Below are positions 34,622 to 49,710 of a DNA stretch of 64,000 nt, in pieces. The stretch is taken from contig JAUJYZ010000677.1 of NCBI GenBank assembly GCA_033675265.1, positions 471,089-535,088 of the forward strand. The letters run 5' to 3'. The position numbers and the translations under genes are program-made. Source of the DNA: Actinostola sp. cb2023. Taxonomy: Eukaryota; Cnidaria; Anthozoa; Actiniaria; Actinostolidae. The notes beneath the pieces were generated by a model, which worked only from the letters and a program-made list of their open reading frames with translations, was not told the DNA's origin and searched no databases. Numbering within the stretch: the stretch's first letter is position 1; every line of letters starts with the position of its first letter.

Positions 34622-36713
34622 TCAAGTTACTCGCAAGAGAAAAACATCGAAGAGAAAAAGCATTAGAAGTGAAATACCAAATTTACCAAAACTGCGCAGA
34701 CCGCTGACATGCCGACTCGATGTACCGTGGCTTCGTCTAAAGACTTCACGGTCGTACGCGTCGATGATTGGCTTCTTCGTGCGTGGCGTTTCTTGTCGAT
34801 TCTCCCAACCAAATTCCACAGGGCGGGACTCTGGTGTTGTTTTCGTCATTAATGTTGAGAGAGAGTTGTTCCCTGTTGTTGAGTTGGTCGATGTGTTTGT
34901 GTTTCTGAATGTAGTTGTCGTTTGGTTTGTTGGGTTTGAGGTTGTGGTGACTTCCGTTGTTGGAATAGTAGTTTGAGGTTCGATCGTGGTCGGTCTGGGG
35001 ACTAAAGAAGAAAGATAAATTGATGTTAGATCACAAATCGTGCTGCATAAATCCTTTTAAATTAGAAGCAGATTTTAATTGCAGCAAGAAAATTAAGGAC
35101 GCCATTAAAGTGCTCAGTGAAACCATTAAAATGTCACACGAAGCCATTGAATTGAAACAATGAATTTCAGAAAAGCCATTCAAGTGCAAAGTGAAACCAT
35201 TGAAATGTCGTACGAAACCATTACATTAGCCATTACTTATTATTGTGAAATTGTACACTGAACACGTATGTCGTTCAGAGTTGTTGTTTTTTACCATAAA
35301 AGACTATTATTATTGAATCGAAACAAGAAATTTCAAAAAGCTATTCAAGTGCTCAGTGAAACCATTGAAATGTCGCACGAAACCATTGAATTGAAACAAG
35401 AAATTTCAGAAAAGCCATTCGAGTGCTAAAACGCCACTGGTTTCACTGGTGGCGATGTTAGTATGGAAACAATAGATACTTTATTGTTTCCTCTATAGTA
35501 ACATATACGCCTTTTATATTCCCTAACAGGAATGATTGTAAACCAAGAATGGACGCGCTTTAAAGCCATCCAAATGACGTGCGCTTTTGCACATAGACAA
35601 ACGAAATTTATTCCCAGGGGGGGTACTCAGGGGTATCAGTGACGGGGAGGTGCGAATGAGGCCAAACTTTATAACCCTCAAAAAGTCCAATACGCAAAAA
35701 CAAGACCCCAAAAAAGTCCAACGGCCCAGAACGTTACCCCGTAACGTAACCTCCGCATAAAAAAAAGTAAAAACACCAAAGAGAATGCGAGAATGCGTCC
35801 ACCTTTATTTATTCATCTGTCACAAAACTTTAGTCAGACTACAGTCATTCTTTAGTCGGAAGCTTTATACAACAAAAACGAAATAATTATGGTATAATTC
35901 ATGTAATACAACAAAGTGTTTTCTGATAACAATAAAAGTTCTGATGCATAAATTCTTGTAAACTATCTACTTTGAAGGTACAAAAAAGTCCTTGCCAAAA
36001 TCTTTATATAAAAAAAAGTCAGAAATTGCTAATCCCCAAAAAAGTCCCAAGCCGCGAATTTCAAACCCAAACTGAAAGATCTTCGCACCTCCCCGTCACT
36101 GATACCCCTGAGTACCCCCCTGGGAATTTATTACAAGAAAGCCATTTCAATGTCGTAATATTAAACACAAAATGCAATTAAAATGCTACACAAGACTACA
36201 ATAGACCTTTTCCGCTTCTAATTCCTTCAAAGTTATCCCATGTCAGACCATGTGACTATTCCCTAATTGATTGTAGCATCTATTCTTATGGATAATTGCA
36301 TTGATAGGGAAAAACACAGAATGTTCATCTCACGAGGTCTGAAATGCGCAAAGTTTGAGGCAAACAGAAAAGGTCCAGTTTCTCATGGTACTCACCACAG
36401 TTGAAGACAACAATGATATACTTATACACATTGGTGCAGTAGTAGCCGAAATTGCGGTTATTAACGGTGAAGCTGCATTCAGTTTTTCCCCTGCAGAGAT
36501 CTTGAACTTTGGTAGTGACATAGCTTACTCCGCAGTCTTTTAGCACATGTTTCGGGTCGCTGGATTGACATATATTTCTCTTGGACAGTTCGCGTCCGTA
36601 CGTGGCACTCATTATCGCCACAATCAGAGAGTTGTGTGGACATCTCAGGTGCATCATGCTATTTTCGCAGGCTATTGTGGATTTAAACGAAACAAATGCT
36701 CTGACTGCTCCAT
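34622..36713 (-). CDS. SUEL/galactose-binding lectin-domain surface protein
   Basis: Two exons on the minus strand: 36713-36396 (acceptor ctatcttcag, donor gtgagt) and 35001-34622 (acceptor cttctttag, stop at 34622-34624). The first is a phase 1-1 exon of 318 bp holding one complete SUEL/Gal_Lectin domain: TIACENS, HLRCPHNS, ATYGREL, DLCRGKTEC and VYKYIIVVFNC, with eight cysteines. The second encodes a Thr/Ser/Asn-rich, O-glycosylation-type stalk (TTTSNPTNQTTTTF), then a basic stretch and a C-terminal hydrophobic run (ISLLMLFLFDVFLL) ending RVT. That end suggests a GPI-anchor signal or a short tail-less membrane span. Such domains bind galactose or rhamnose in sea-urchin egg lectin and occur in latrophilins. 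The start exon is unresolved; a hydrophobic ATG stretch at 37725-37664 could supply a signal peptide in the right phase, but its donor is weak. Confidence 0.85.
35040..35430. repeat. Degenerate repeat in lectin intron
   Basis: Words such as gtgctcagtgaaaccatt, gaaatgtcgcacgaaaccat and aagaaatttcagaaaagcca recur three to four times, often in the same order, as a decayed tandem array. A reversed fragment (aatggtttcactgagcactc) is found at 36769-36790 beyond the lectin exon. Confidence 0.7.
35613..36124. mobile_element. Non-autonomous hAT-type transposon, 512 bp
   Basis: The inverted ends are cccagggggggtactcaggg and, reversed, cccaggggggtactcagggg, continuing through ggtatcagtgacggggaggt for over 45 bp. 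A perfect 8-bp duplication, aatttatt, flanks it (35605-35612 and 36125-36132), as expected for hAT. It has no transposase frame. It is inserted in the lectin intron. Confidence 0.88.
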
Positions 36714-36759
36714 CTGAAGATAGAATAGAATACTATAAATAGTACATCGTGTGACACGT

Positions 36760-37170
36760 GACATTTGAATGGTTTCACTGAGCACTCGAATGGCTTTGCT
36801 GGAATTTATTGTCCAATTCCATGACCATCGAGAGCATATGACGAGGAATCCGTGAAGTGCTGTTCGTGTTTCCGTGTCATAATCGTGAAGTGTCCATGTT
36901 GGGTGTGGCGTTATCGTAATACGTTCGTGTTGTAAATGTGATATATCCGTGTTGCGACCGTACGCGCGCGCGTTATGATTTCTGTTCGTGAACTGAAGTG
37001 ATCGTAGGCCGTATTGTGTTCTTGACATGATCGTGATATGTACGTTTTTTAATCGTCCGTTATGCGGCCTTATTGTGGCCTTGATGTCCGTATTCTATAT
37101 AGCGTGAGATATGCGTGATATTCGTTTCATGACCGTTATCTGACCATAATATGTGTTCGTGACACGATTG
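36760..37170. repeat. Decayed cgtg-rich short repeats
   Basis: The words ttcgtgtt, atcgtgaagtg, gtgatat and tccgtgttg recur irregularly through 36850-37170 with no fixed period, like a very old minisatellite. No coding frame is supported. Confidence 0.45.
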
Positions 37171-38096
37171 TTAATCCAATTCATTAACTACACAGCAAAA
37201 TCGCCAAGAAATAATCCACTCTAAATTCTACCAACGCAGCCTACACTCCCCATGTTAACAGTAATAACTTAGTTAACCAACCCACACAGAATAAAATTAA
37301 TTCGTTTAATAACAAGATGCCCGCTTCTTATCAGTATTATCAAACTGGTATCACGCCCCATAGTGTGTGTAGGTGCAATACTCTAATGAAGTGCTTCTGA
37401 TATTATCTTCATAAATAAACAAGCAAGAAGGAGAATTAGAAAATATGATTTAGTTTCCGAGGTTTCCTCGATCCCAGATCCCTCACGGTTTTCAAAATGG
37501 CGGATAATTTCTCTGGGTATTTGATCTTTCGACTTTTGAAAGGGATCCCTTAAAGTGCGATATTATCATTCTCAAAACGTGGTCTCTTACGTAAACACTG
37601 ATATATAGTCTATATACGAATAGATTTAATAACGATAACAGTGGTGACACAGATATTGAGATACAAATCTTGCCGGCTGACAGGAACAAAACAAAACAAA
37701 ACACAAAAAAGAAGAAAAAAATCATTTCTCACAAACGTGCTTCATTATCCGGTCGATCGGTTATGTTATTATCATCTTTTGTGAGTTGGTTCCGGGTAAG
37801 CTACTTTGTCGTGCATCTCTTATCATCGTATATGAACCCCCTGGTGAAATTGGTGTCAATGTTATGTAGAATATATCTATTTTATAATAAATAAGCGTTG
37901 CGGTACTTGCGTAGGTTGATCGTTTTTATCAGTGTTTTTATATCAAAAAGCAGGAAAAATTAGTTCGGGTTTGTAAAAAAAAAAAAATTAGGAAAAAAAG
38001 GACTTTAAAAAGGACTTATTGTGACACTTTTCTTTAGTCCTTTTCTTTAGTCAAAGCATGAATGTTTTCTGAGAGGCAAAGTAGGTTCGGTCAAAG

Positions 38097-38190
38097 CTAA
38101 GTGTACACGCGATCAGTAGAAAAAGCGCGCGAAAAAAGCGCGCGAAAAAAGCGCGGGGCACGTGACGCGTGGACAAAACCGCGGGAAAAT
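38097..38190. promoter_or_regulatory. GC-rich patch with E2F-like words
   Basis: Within AT-rich sequence, three gcgcgaaaa/gcgcgggg words in a row are followed by cacgtgac and accgcgggaaaat. These resemble E2F sites (TTTSGCGC) and an E-box (CACGTG). It may be a CpG-type promoter, direction unknown. No adjacent first exon is established. Confidence 0.3.
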
Positions 38191-41100
38191 ACTGACAGAG
38201 GCAGTCGTGTATTTATCTGTTTCACAAAAAAATGACCCCCAAAACTTGAGGTTTGATTGCAACAAGACGGCTTCAAGTACGTGAGGAGGATATTATGAAG
38301 TTTGATGTTTCTGACCAATCACGTGACGTAATACCAGCGGGGTCAACCAAGTCAATCACCTCGCTGCAGGAAGTCATTAAAGTGCTTCTAAATAAATGAC
38401 GGACATTTTGGTGCCGACCAGTAGACACTGCAGACACTCTGGCTCAAAACTGAACGCAAACCTTTACCTGATGCTGTGTAGTCCTTGAAAAGACAATACA
38501 ACTCATTGACTCTCTTGATAACCCCAAATAGAGGGCGAATCGAAACTAAAATAGTTTCAGGAGTTAAGGAGGTACATTGGTAGTTGTTGATGATTAGTTT
38601 CATGGTGTTTACAATTACCTGATCACGCTAAGCCGTGAGAAAGCAACTGACGATTGTTTACAAAACATGGTGTTTTAATTTCATTAAAATCGTCGTGAAA
38701 GAGGAAGAAAAGAAAAAAAAGAAAAGAAAGAAAAGAAAAAAAAGAAAAGAAAGAAAAGAAAAGAAAAATGTAAGCAAGTAGAGATAGAACAAATTAATGA
38801 ACAGGGGAAAGAAAAGTCTATTTCTATTTTACCTCGCATGCACAACTTTTTTTATAATTTTAATCCGAAGGCATTTTTGTTTTCTGTTTTTCATCTTCTC
38901 CCGCACAATTTTTTTTATTCAACTTGTCTCCATTTTTATCTTCTCTTCACTAGAAACAAATCCCCAAGTGTTTTCTGTGTTCTTGTTATGTATAATTTAG
39001 AATCTAAACATTTACTCTTTACTTCTCAAATCTAGCAATCGGCAAGATAACATCGGTGAAATGGTTTTGTGGTTGTGAGAAATGCATGCATCTCAACACA
39101 GTAGATAAGTATATTCATCTCAAGGGTTTATTGTGTCTTTAGATTGCGACTCTTATAAGGAAACACAGCCACATAAAAGTAACTTTTGAAGAGTATTGCA
39201 GGGGAAAATGTCAATATTTTCCATTTTGAAAATAACTGATTATTGCTAATAGATTGTTCGGTTTTTTGTTTAATAATTTAAAGACTCTTACTTGGGAAAT
39301 TTGGATGATAATTGAGAAATTTCTCTATATTTCTCGGGGAAATCCCTTCACGTAAATGACTTTTTGTGTACGAAATTTTAAGATGACATAAAGGCAACAG
39401 ATGATAGAGAAACTTTGGCTTTTTTTGGAAAAATGGAAATAGCAATATTCATTTCTTTTGCGCCAATTTATTTATTTATATTATTTATTGACTTATTTTT
39501 AGAATCAAAAAGTTTCAAAGATTTTTCGAATTGTCACAATAATATTTCTTAAATTTTGAATATTTCAATTTGAGATTAGCGACTCAGTAGCCGATAGTTG
39601 AAGTTGTGTTTGGAGTTCATTTCCATCGATTACGGTCCGCGTGTGGTCATTAATATTAATGCAGTCTATCTTGTGTACAAGGATATCTGCTGAACTAGAA
39701 CTCAAACATGGCTCTTTAATCTTATTGCGAACATTTCCACCTAAACCGCTATGAAGGGCGAATGGTCAACCGCCTGATACATGATTCAACATGCCTCGTG
39801 GAATCGCTGAAAAAAAGCCATGCTTCTATCTGAGATGATATGACTGTTACGCCCCATCCGTGATACTATCTTACATCTCAAGTATGGCGTTTCAATGTTA
39901 TTAAAATAATATGTGCGACTTTCGAGGCTTGACTTGTCGCTTAATGAATGAAAGAACTAATTTAACGTCTGAGACTGCGGACAGCTTGATTAATAGTTGG
40001 TTGAGTCAGAGAAACATGCGAATATCAATGCATCAATGAGTAGATAGAGGGAAATGATAATTGAATTTTCTCTGGGTGTGAGTATTGTAATTTTCTAGTT
40101 GGCCTCACTCTCCAAAAACACCTTTCTCAAAGCTTTCAGAATTTAAAATAGAGTATATATTAGTCTAATTTGAAGGCGTTTTTGGCGCTACTTTTGGATA
40201 CTCGAACTTGCGCTTGTCGTACTGAACTACAGAAATAACAAGATCTGAAACACTCGCCGAGCACAATGCAAATATGACATGTTTTTAATAATCCATACGA
40301 ACTCGCTATGGCTTAGTTCGAGTTGTGAATGTTTATAAGTGGTCATGACTCGTAGACAGGGTTTCCCGTAGCTACAATTTCAAAGAAATACACAGCTGGT
40401 AAAGTCGGTAGATTCCCGCCATTTTACGGAGCCATATCGCAGTATAGCGGCAAAGTTTCCCTTCCCAAGCTGCCACGAACGTTCTAGCAGTATTATTGTC
40501 AAACGAAGATATTTCAGACCAAATGTTATTATTTCATATACTTTGTTTATGTACACAAAGTTCAACATTTGCTTTTTTTGGTAAACAATTGCACTTCGAG
40601 CGCAAAAACGATGAAAAATGTTATCGAGAAAAATATATGCGCGCGGTAATCGGGCCGATTTTCCCTTAACTTTAATAGCACTTTTTACAGCATTTTTAGA
40701 CTTAATCTTCAATAACTAATCCTGTTTAAGAGAGTGATTTTCCATTTATTTTTGACATTTTCCTATTGACAAAATTCGGAAATCCTTATTAGTCTGTCTA
40801 CAAAATGTCGTCTTGTAAGTTTGATCGGCTTTTGACATTGTCGGAGTGTTCTGTACCCACTAGATATAAATTATATGACTGCAGGCTCTGTTTACAACAT
40901 GTTTATGAATGAAGGAAAGGCCAAATAAGTTCCCCGTTCCGTTTCTTGTTGAATAAAAAATAAGTTTTCCCGCTGTGAGGGTCTCTGGAGATAAAAAAGC
41001 CGTCATGAATCGAATTTTGTGTTTGATAAACCACGCTAAACCTTTTGTTCCAGATGTATTAGCTTTCAAACTCAGAGAAAAGGAGTTTGAAAAACATTAC

Positions 41101-43445
41101 CATGGCTTTCTTTGACACGAAGGGAAAACGTCTAACAGTATTAAAGTGCTACATTCAGCATTTGTATTGCCTCAAAATATGGCTACAGCTTTCTTAGATT
41201 ATAGAAATTAGCGTTTTTATAATTCAAGTTTGAGCATAATGGCCTCCAACCGTCCGTGGTTGAAATTATCTGCTTCCTATGGAGAGCATTTTGCAGTATT
41301 TCAGCTTGCGTTCTGCGTTTTCTTTTAGCATAAATTTTGGCGCGAAAAAGAGAGGAGCCGAAGACGCGTGCGTTCGTGTCGACAAGTTGTCGTGTTTCTT
41401 ACTTGAAGTTACATCAACTTGGAAACTAATCTCCTGAGAAACTGATAACCTTAATGATATTCTTGCACTGACAACGGGTTATCGATAATTAAGGCTTCAT
41501 GGAATTCAAAATTAGCGAAACCATATTCTGGTTTTACATCAGACTTGACAAAATGAATGTTAATTGCGTACTTTTTGACGAGAAGCAGACGAAGGCATAC
41601 ATTCAATGGCACTGACCCAGCATATCTCAACTATGTATCTTAATAACACGTCGATGGAAGCGCTGCCAAAGGACACCAGTTTTTGATTTACGAATGACGA
41701 ACAGATCTGATACAAGGGGATTATTAAAACAATAACATAAAACTAGTACTAACATTTTTGAGTCAAAATTCGTACAATGTAAAATCTTCCTCGCAAAAAG
41801 ACACCCTACAACGCGGTCGTATACTGGCGAGGAATTCAATTAACTTGTATGTACTTACATTTGGTAGGGCTGAATACTTCCACGATGACCAAGTACAGAA
41901 AATAGTACCATACGCTTTTCGGAGATCCGTTCATATCGTAGTAAAATGGCCAATACCGGTTCTCAAGTTAAGATTTCACAACCACTGTAGAGAGTTTTAG
42001 CTTACGCATCGTCTCACGGTTCTGTGCGTACGAACCACATTGGGACATGTAGTCACTCACTGTATAAAAACACTAGTGACTCCTTTTAGATTTTGCTTTG
42101 AATAAGTCTCCTCCCACTGATTATGTCGCATCTTATTAGCACAACATTAAGGACTGGTTCGGAATTAATAATTCAATGCTTTAAGCTCGCTTATTTCACT
42201 CCTCAGATCTCACACAAATCCTTTGTGAACCTATAAAGGAACAAACAATGTGAGAGGTTTCGATTCTTATAGCTATAAGCATATAACCCCTCTAATTTCT
42301 TATATAAACACTGAATGCTTTCGAGCTGCGACCTCGTTGATGGTTCGTCAAGTGGCTCTCCAAATAACCCTATACATAAGAGCGCGCGTAATTCATTTCA
42401 ATACTGCTATCGGATGAATCAGCGACGTTTAGAGAAATTTGTTTAATTGGCTCTATCATGAGACGGTGTCGCCGGACTCGACAAATCGGGTCACCCACAG
42501 CTAGCGACCCCACGACCATCTGCTAAGTAGCGCCGATCTAACTCACTCTCTCTCAACAACCATCTAAACCGTAATTGCACTCAATTCACTAACATCAAAG
42601 GAATTTTATCCTTTCACAGAAATACAATTCACGGCAAAATACAAAGCACGCCCTCAAGCGCCGAATCCTAAGCACTTTTATTAATCCAGTCCACGCTCTA
42701 GTAGATTCACATAACGAACAAGTGCTGGAATGAAGCCGTAGCCATAGTAACACTATCCCCTTAATGGCACCTGTGGTTCGAGTTGCCGCCCTGAATAAAA
42801 ACCTTAAAAGTACCGACCATTAAAACAATAGTCTTTTGGCCTCGTTTTGAGGTTAAATTTAGAAACACAAGGTGATGGATTCAGACCACAAACTCGGCTC
42901 TCAGACGCTGCTTCTCTAATTAAATTGGAGCACCGACAATGGAAGGTTATTAAGAATCTTATTAATTAAAACGAATGTATTATTGTAGTAAAGTTTTGAC
43001 AAGTCTAAATTGTATGGGTTGTATCGGAGAGCGTGACAACTGATTCATCTTATTTATCAAAATAGAGAAAAAGAAAAAAGCTACTTTTTCTACCATCTGC
43101 TCTTGTTCAGTTTGTTATTGGCAAATTAGAGAAAGTACAATTTAAAATTTAAAATTTGCAAAACTTGATAATATGACGTACAATTGTACTTTTTATTTCA
43201 CCGAACTCTGGCCTTATAGGAATGCGACTTCGTAAAGGATAGCTTAATGGTATTGTACTCTCAGTAAAACCGCGAATAATATGTTTATTTTTTGTTGTAC
43301 TTTATGGCGAACCTCATTCGATAGAAGAATCAAAACAAGATCGAACCGACCTCGGTTTGCATGCTTGAATTGTGGATCAATTTGCCGGACTGTGTTTTTT
43401 TCCATAAAATCTTGTACGAACGACTAGTACTGTAATTCCGACTTA

Positions 43446-43669
43446 CGGTGCGTTCGATTGACTTATTCCAGAATAGGAATAGACGAATTGAAATAACATC
43501 CGAAATCGCTGTCACGCAGCTACTGCCCACTGTGAAATGAAACAATTCCTTGTTGTATTATAATAAAGTTACAAGGAACAGTTTGGAATTCTAAATGTGC
43601 TAACATAAAAGCATCAAAGTGTTTATTCCGTGTATTCCTATTCTGGAATAGAGTGAATCGAACGCACCC
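43446..43669. mobile_element. MITE with ggtgcgttcgatt ends
   Basis: Left cggtgcgttcgattgactta and right (reversed) gggtgcgttcgattcactct, with inner tattccagaataggaata against tattcctattctggaata. TA lies at both borders (43444-43445, 43670-43671). It is 224 bp and non-coding. Confidence 0.78.
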
Positions 43670-45614
43670 TAAGTTTTTATCATTAATAGCAGTTCATGCC
43701 CCAAATTGCAGTTCAAAATCTGTAGCTTTAAGTTTAGTTGTAAGTTTACGGAACTGACTAACAAATGTATGTATACAGCAGTGAGTAGGATATTTCTGGT
43801 ATTTGTAGCCTGTTGTTTTTAATGCGTTTTTATATGAGCTTTGGCCGTTCAGTTTACTTTATTTTACCTTTTTTTGAGAGAGAGAAATAATTCAAATTAG
43901 TCGGCTTATAATTAACTTTGCTCAGTCGGCCTTTTGATAAACCTTCTCGCACTCTTTATAATACATATTTGTCATTTATTTTCTTTCCCCACGAAAAGAA
44001 CCACAAGGCCGGTATTGCTGTTTATATTAATAAACTAGGACTGACAGTATTGTCCGGTCCCTTTGACGATGGGTAATATTAAGGTAGTAAAAGTGTAAAT
44101 AAGAGTGTATGCGCTTCAGATTTCATGATCAAACTAACGTCGATCAAACCGTATAAATCCTATGTGTATTTTTACTAGATTTAAGCTTGGAACTCACAAT
44201 AACATATTCCTAAACATTGAAACCTGGTAATCCATAAGCGAAAAATGTATAAGCACTAGAAATGGTAAATGAAAATGATCTTACGCTTGCGTCAGGCCCG
44301 TTTTCACAGTGACACAAAATATGGCATATTGTGTATATGGTTGCGCTTCACGGCCGTTACTTTACGCAATTCTATTTACGCTTACGTAACTCTGTTATTT
44401 TTTTACCATTTTTTCTCTGACTTATAATTATTATACGTTTTCTTCTGTTAGTATTGTATTACGCTATCGTTAAATGTTTGAATTCAGTTGTAGAATTAAT
44501 TTGGTAGATAGTTCATTATTGCTTTACTAGTTAGATATATTAAATTTGAACATTGATATTCACTGATAGTTCGTGTCTATTATACCTACATTGTCTGCTT
44601 TATTTTTGAAATATTTTTGAACTGATTTCCCTTGTTTTTCTTCAATGTTCTTTCTATGATAGTATGTGTACTTATTAGTTTTTGGAATTAACTGCTGTTC
44701 AGTCGTGAGAGCGTTCCAAGCTGTTTTGAAGTAGTTTTTGTGGGGTTTCTGAACCTCATAACAAGCTCATTCGACTTTCATTTCACTGAAAAGACGACTT
44801 AATTGCGTGCATTCTTTGGTTTTGGTACGCATGCACGCAACGAGCACTGTAATGAGTGAGTCATTGACTGTCAGTCTATAGCTCATGAGACGATGGACCT
44901 GACACTCGAAGAAAAATCGGGACAAGTCGATAGAATGTAATATCATATTATCGATAAATCATCAACGGGGGTGCTTGATGGGTTGAAAGTAACAATAAAT
45001 GCACAACCATGCTGTATATGCTTTATTATCTCACAAAAGTTTCACTTAGAGTTTTGAATTGCTCATTCATTTACTGATTCGTTGTTTCGTGTGTTCGTTC
45101 ATTAATTCATTTATTTCTTCTCTTATTCATTCACTGATTTATTTCTTCTTTCAGTTGCGTCCTTTGTTGCTTCACTCATCCATTCACGCGTTCATTCATT
45201 CACCCTTTCTTTCATTCTCTTATTCATTAATAATAATAATAATAACATTCACTCATGTATGTATGTCTTCTTTCTGTCTTTATTGCTTCACTCATTCATT
45301 CGTTTTCTCGATCGTTCGTTCGTTGATTCATTCATTCATTCGTTTACGTTTTTATCACACCAAATATTTCTTATCCATTCAGTCCGCGCTTCATTTTTCC
45401 AGCTCAGTCACAAAGACGGAACTTCTAACGACTTTAACTTAGTAAGACTTGATTACCAGCGATGTTAGCAATGATTGCGTGTACATATAATACAATGTTT
45501 ACAAAGTAAAACATTTTCAATATCCTACATCACAATCCTGCTCCCCACGTGCGAATATAACAAGACTGATTAAGCAAATACTGTCTTACTATAAATATAT
45601 AGAGATTATTACAT

Positions 45615-46207
45615 GTTAAGATCGTGATATTGTTTTTATTCACGAGATTTTAATGACAAATCATGAACGAGCGAGTCTTCGAGCGAGTGAGTGATTTGTC
45701 ATTAAATTCGAGTGAATAAAAACAAATGATCTTAACATGCTAATTTGTTTATTACACATTAAGCATTGAGTACTGATAAGGTTTAAAGCAACTTTATTAA
45801 ACTGATCACTAGTAAAAGTCAAAAGCAAATTTCCTTGCTATATCCATCGACTACTTCGAAGTTCTGCTCTTCTTTGTCGCTTAAAATGATCCAAACAATT
45901 TTATGTCTTCGTCTTCCAAGCAGTGTTGTTGCTCTCATTTTTTCTTCAAGAAAATCATAAATATCGTTTGAAATAGTACAAATATCGAATGAAGTCGACT
46001 TCGTCCTCAGCTCGATAGAAAAAAGCGGGAATCCAAACGCGCTCGCGTCGTGTACAAATTATATAAGAAGGATTGTGATTGGTCAGTGTAATCTCTAACG
46101 AAGAATTTGATTGGACAATTCTATCCCGTGAAGTGCTAGTGATTGATATGCGATACAATTTTATTCATGGCATTATCACACTGATATCAATGCTTAATGT
46201 GTAATAA
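45615..46207. mobile_element. Two adjacent inverted-repeat elements
   Basis: 45615-45744 is a hairpin (acatgttaagatc ... gatcttaacatg, with aatgacaaatca inside both arms). 45749-46207 has ends ttattacacattaagcattg and, reversed, ttattacacattaagcattg. Neither has coding capacity. Confidence 0.65.
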
Positions 46208-46549
46208 AAATATATATCATATGTGACAGTCTGATTTGAGTGAATAAGAGCTGGGAGGGCAAAGGGTTTATAAAATCAAATGCATATTTGAGCGTCTCGC
46301 GTATTTATAGATCTATACTGATAGATACTCGCGAAACCACATTGAAGCAGGCTGCTTTGCGACACGTGTACTGAGAGATAATTATTGATTGCTAACTGAA
46401 TATAAAACATTTGTGGAAAGTTACTGATTTCAAAGATACATGTATAGAGACTGATGTCGGTTTGTAATCGGTCGAGGTTCGGCCAATCAAGGAAGGCTGC
46501 AAGGGTGCCTGGGAAATAGTTATCCGCAACATCAACAACAACAGAAAAA

Positions 46550-46699
46550 AAAACAAGATACAAGATACAAGAAGATACAAGAAGCTTTATTTGTACCAGA
46601 ATTTTTTTACAAATATAAATATAAAACACATAAACAAATACTGAAAGACCCGTAATTAATCAGCCTATTATTTGCAAGATAAGTTTTTAAACCAATAAA

Positions 46700-46765
<66 letters not shown>

Positions 46766-46782
46766 GTCTGTCTGTCTGTCTA

Positions 46783-46836
<54 letters not shown>

Positions 46837-47035
46837 CGTCCGTCCGTCCGTCCGTCCGTCCGTCCGTCCGTCCGTCCGTCCGTCCGTCCGTCCGTCCGTC
46901 CGTCCGTCCGTCCGTCCGTCCGTCCGTCCGTCCGTCCGTCCGTCCGTCCGTCCGTCCGTCCGTCCGTCCGTCCGTCCGTCCGTCCGTCCGTCCGTCCGTC
47001 CGTCCGTCCGTCCGTCCGTCCGTCCGTCCGTCCGT
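46550..47035. repeat. TATC/GTCT/GTCC compound microsatellite
   Basis: acaagataca repeats at 46553-46580 are followed by (TATC)n at about 46700-46765, (TGTC)n to about 46830 and (CGTC)n, about 50 units, to 47035. The minus-strand Thr-Asp-Gly-Arg frame over it is an artefact. Confidence 0.97.
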
Positions 47036-49222
<2,187 letters not shown>

Positions 49223-49416
49223 TTATGCCTCTTTGAGCCTCCTTCTTTTCACCGGCCTGGCATAGTTAGACCTTAATGATGTAAACCTATTCATCCATCA
49301 AAATTAGTCAAGAGAGATTTCACGTTTTGTATCTAGTCAGAGTAAAATTGAACAGTCACTTTAACTTTGTGACCACAGGTATTACAGTCACTAACTCCTG
49401 CTCCTTAATAATCAGG

Positions 49417-49710
49417 GGGGCTCCAAATAGTATTCATTCTTTAAAAACAACACTAAGCAGAAGATAATGGACTATACTATACAGGGAGGCTCCATCCAAA
49501 AGGGGTACCTTAATCAAATGGGGCTCCAAATAGTATACATTCTTTAAAAACAACACTAAGCAGAAGATAATGGACTATACTATACAGGGAGGCTCCATCC
49601 AAAAGGGGTACCTTAATAATGGGGCTCCAAATAGTATACATTCTTTAAAAACAACACTAAGCAGAAGATAATGGACTATACTACTAGCCATCCAAAAGGG
49701 GTACCTTTTC
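49417..49710. repeat. 102-bp tandem repeat, nearly 3 copies
   Basis: Units begin ggggctccaaatagtataca and end ccaaaaggggtacctta; the third lacks an internal block. No coding potential. Confidence 0.88.

Larger units (their letters stand above)
37171..45614. other. Long gene-poor AT-rich region
   Basis: Over 8 kb without a supportable exon. Contents: a purine microsatellite (gaaaa)n at 38700-38767; a GC-rich patch at 38097-38190; a MITE at 43446-43669. A short minus frame starting 38603 and ending at a gtaaag donor near 38468 could be an exon but matches nothing I know. The remainder is low-copy sequence. It may hold distant exons or regulatory DNA of the lectin gene, which reads towards lower coordinates. 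Confidence 0.5.

Noticed and set aside
34578..34976. 132-codon plus-strand frame
   Set aside because: It is the antisense of the lectin gene's Thr-rich terminal exon.
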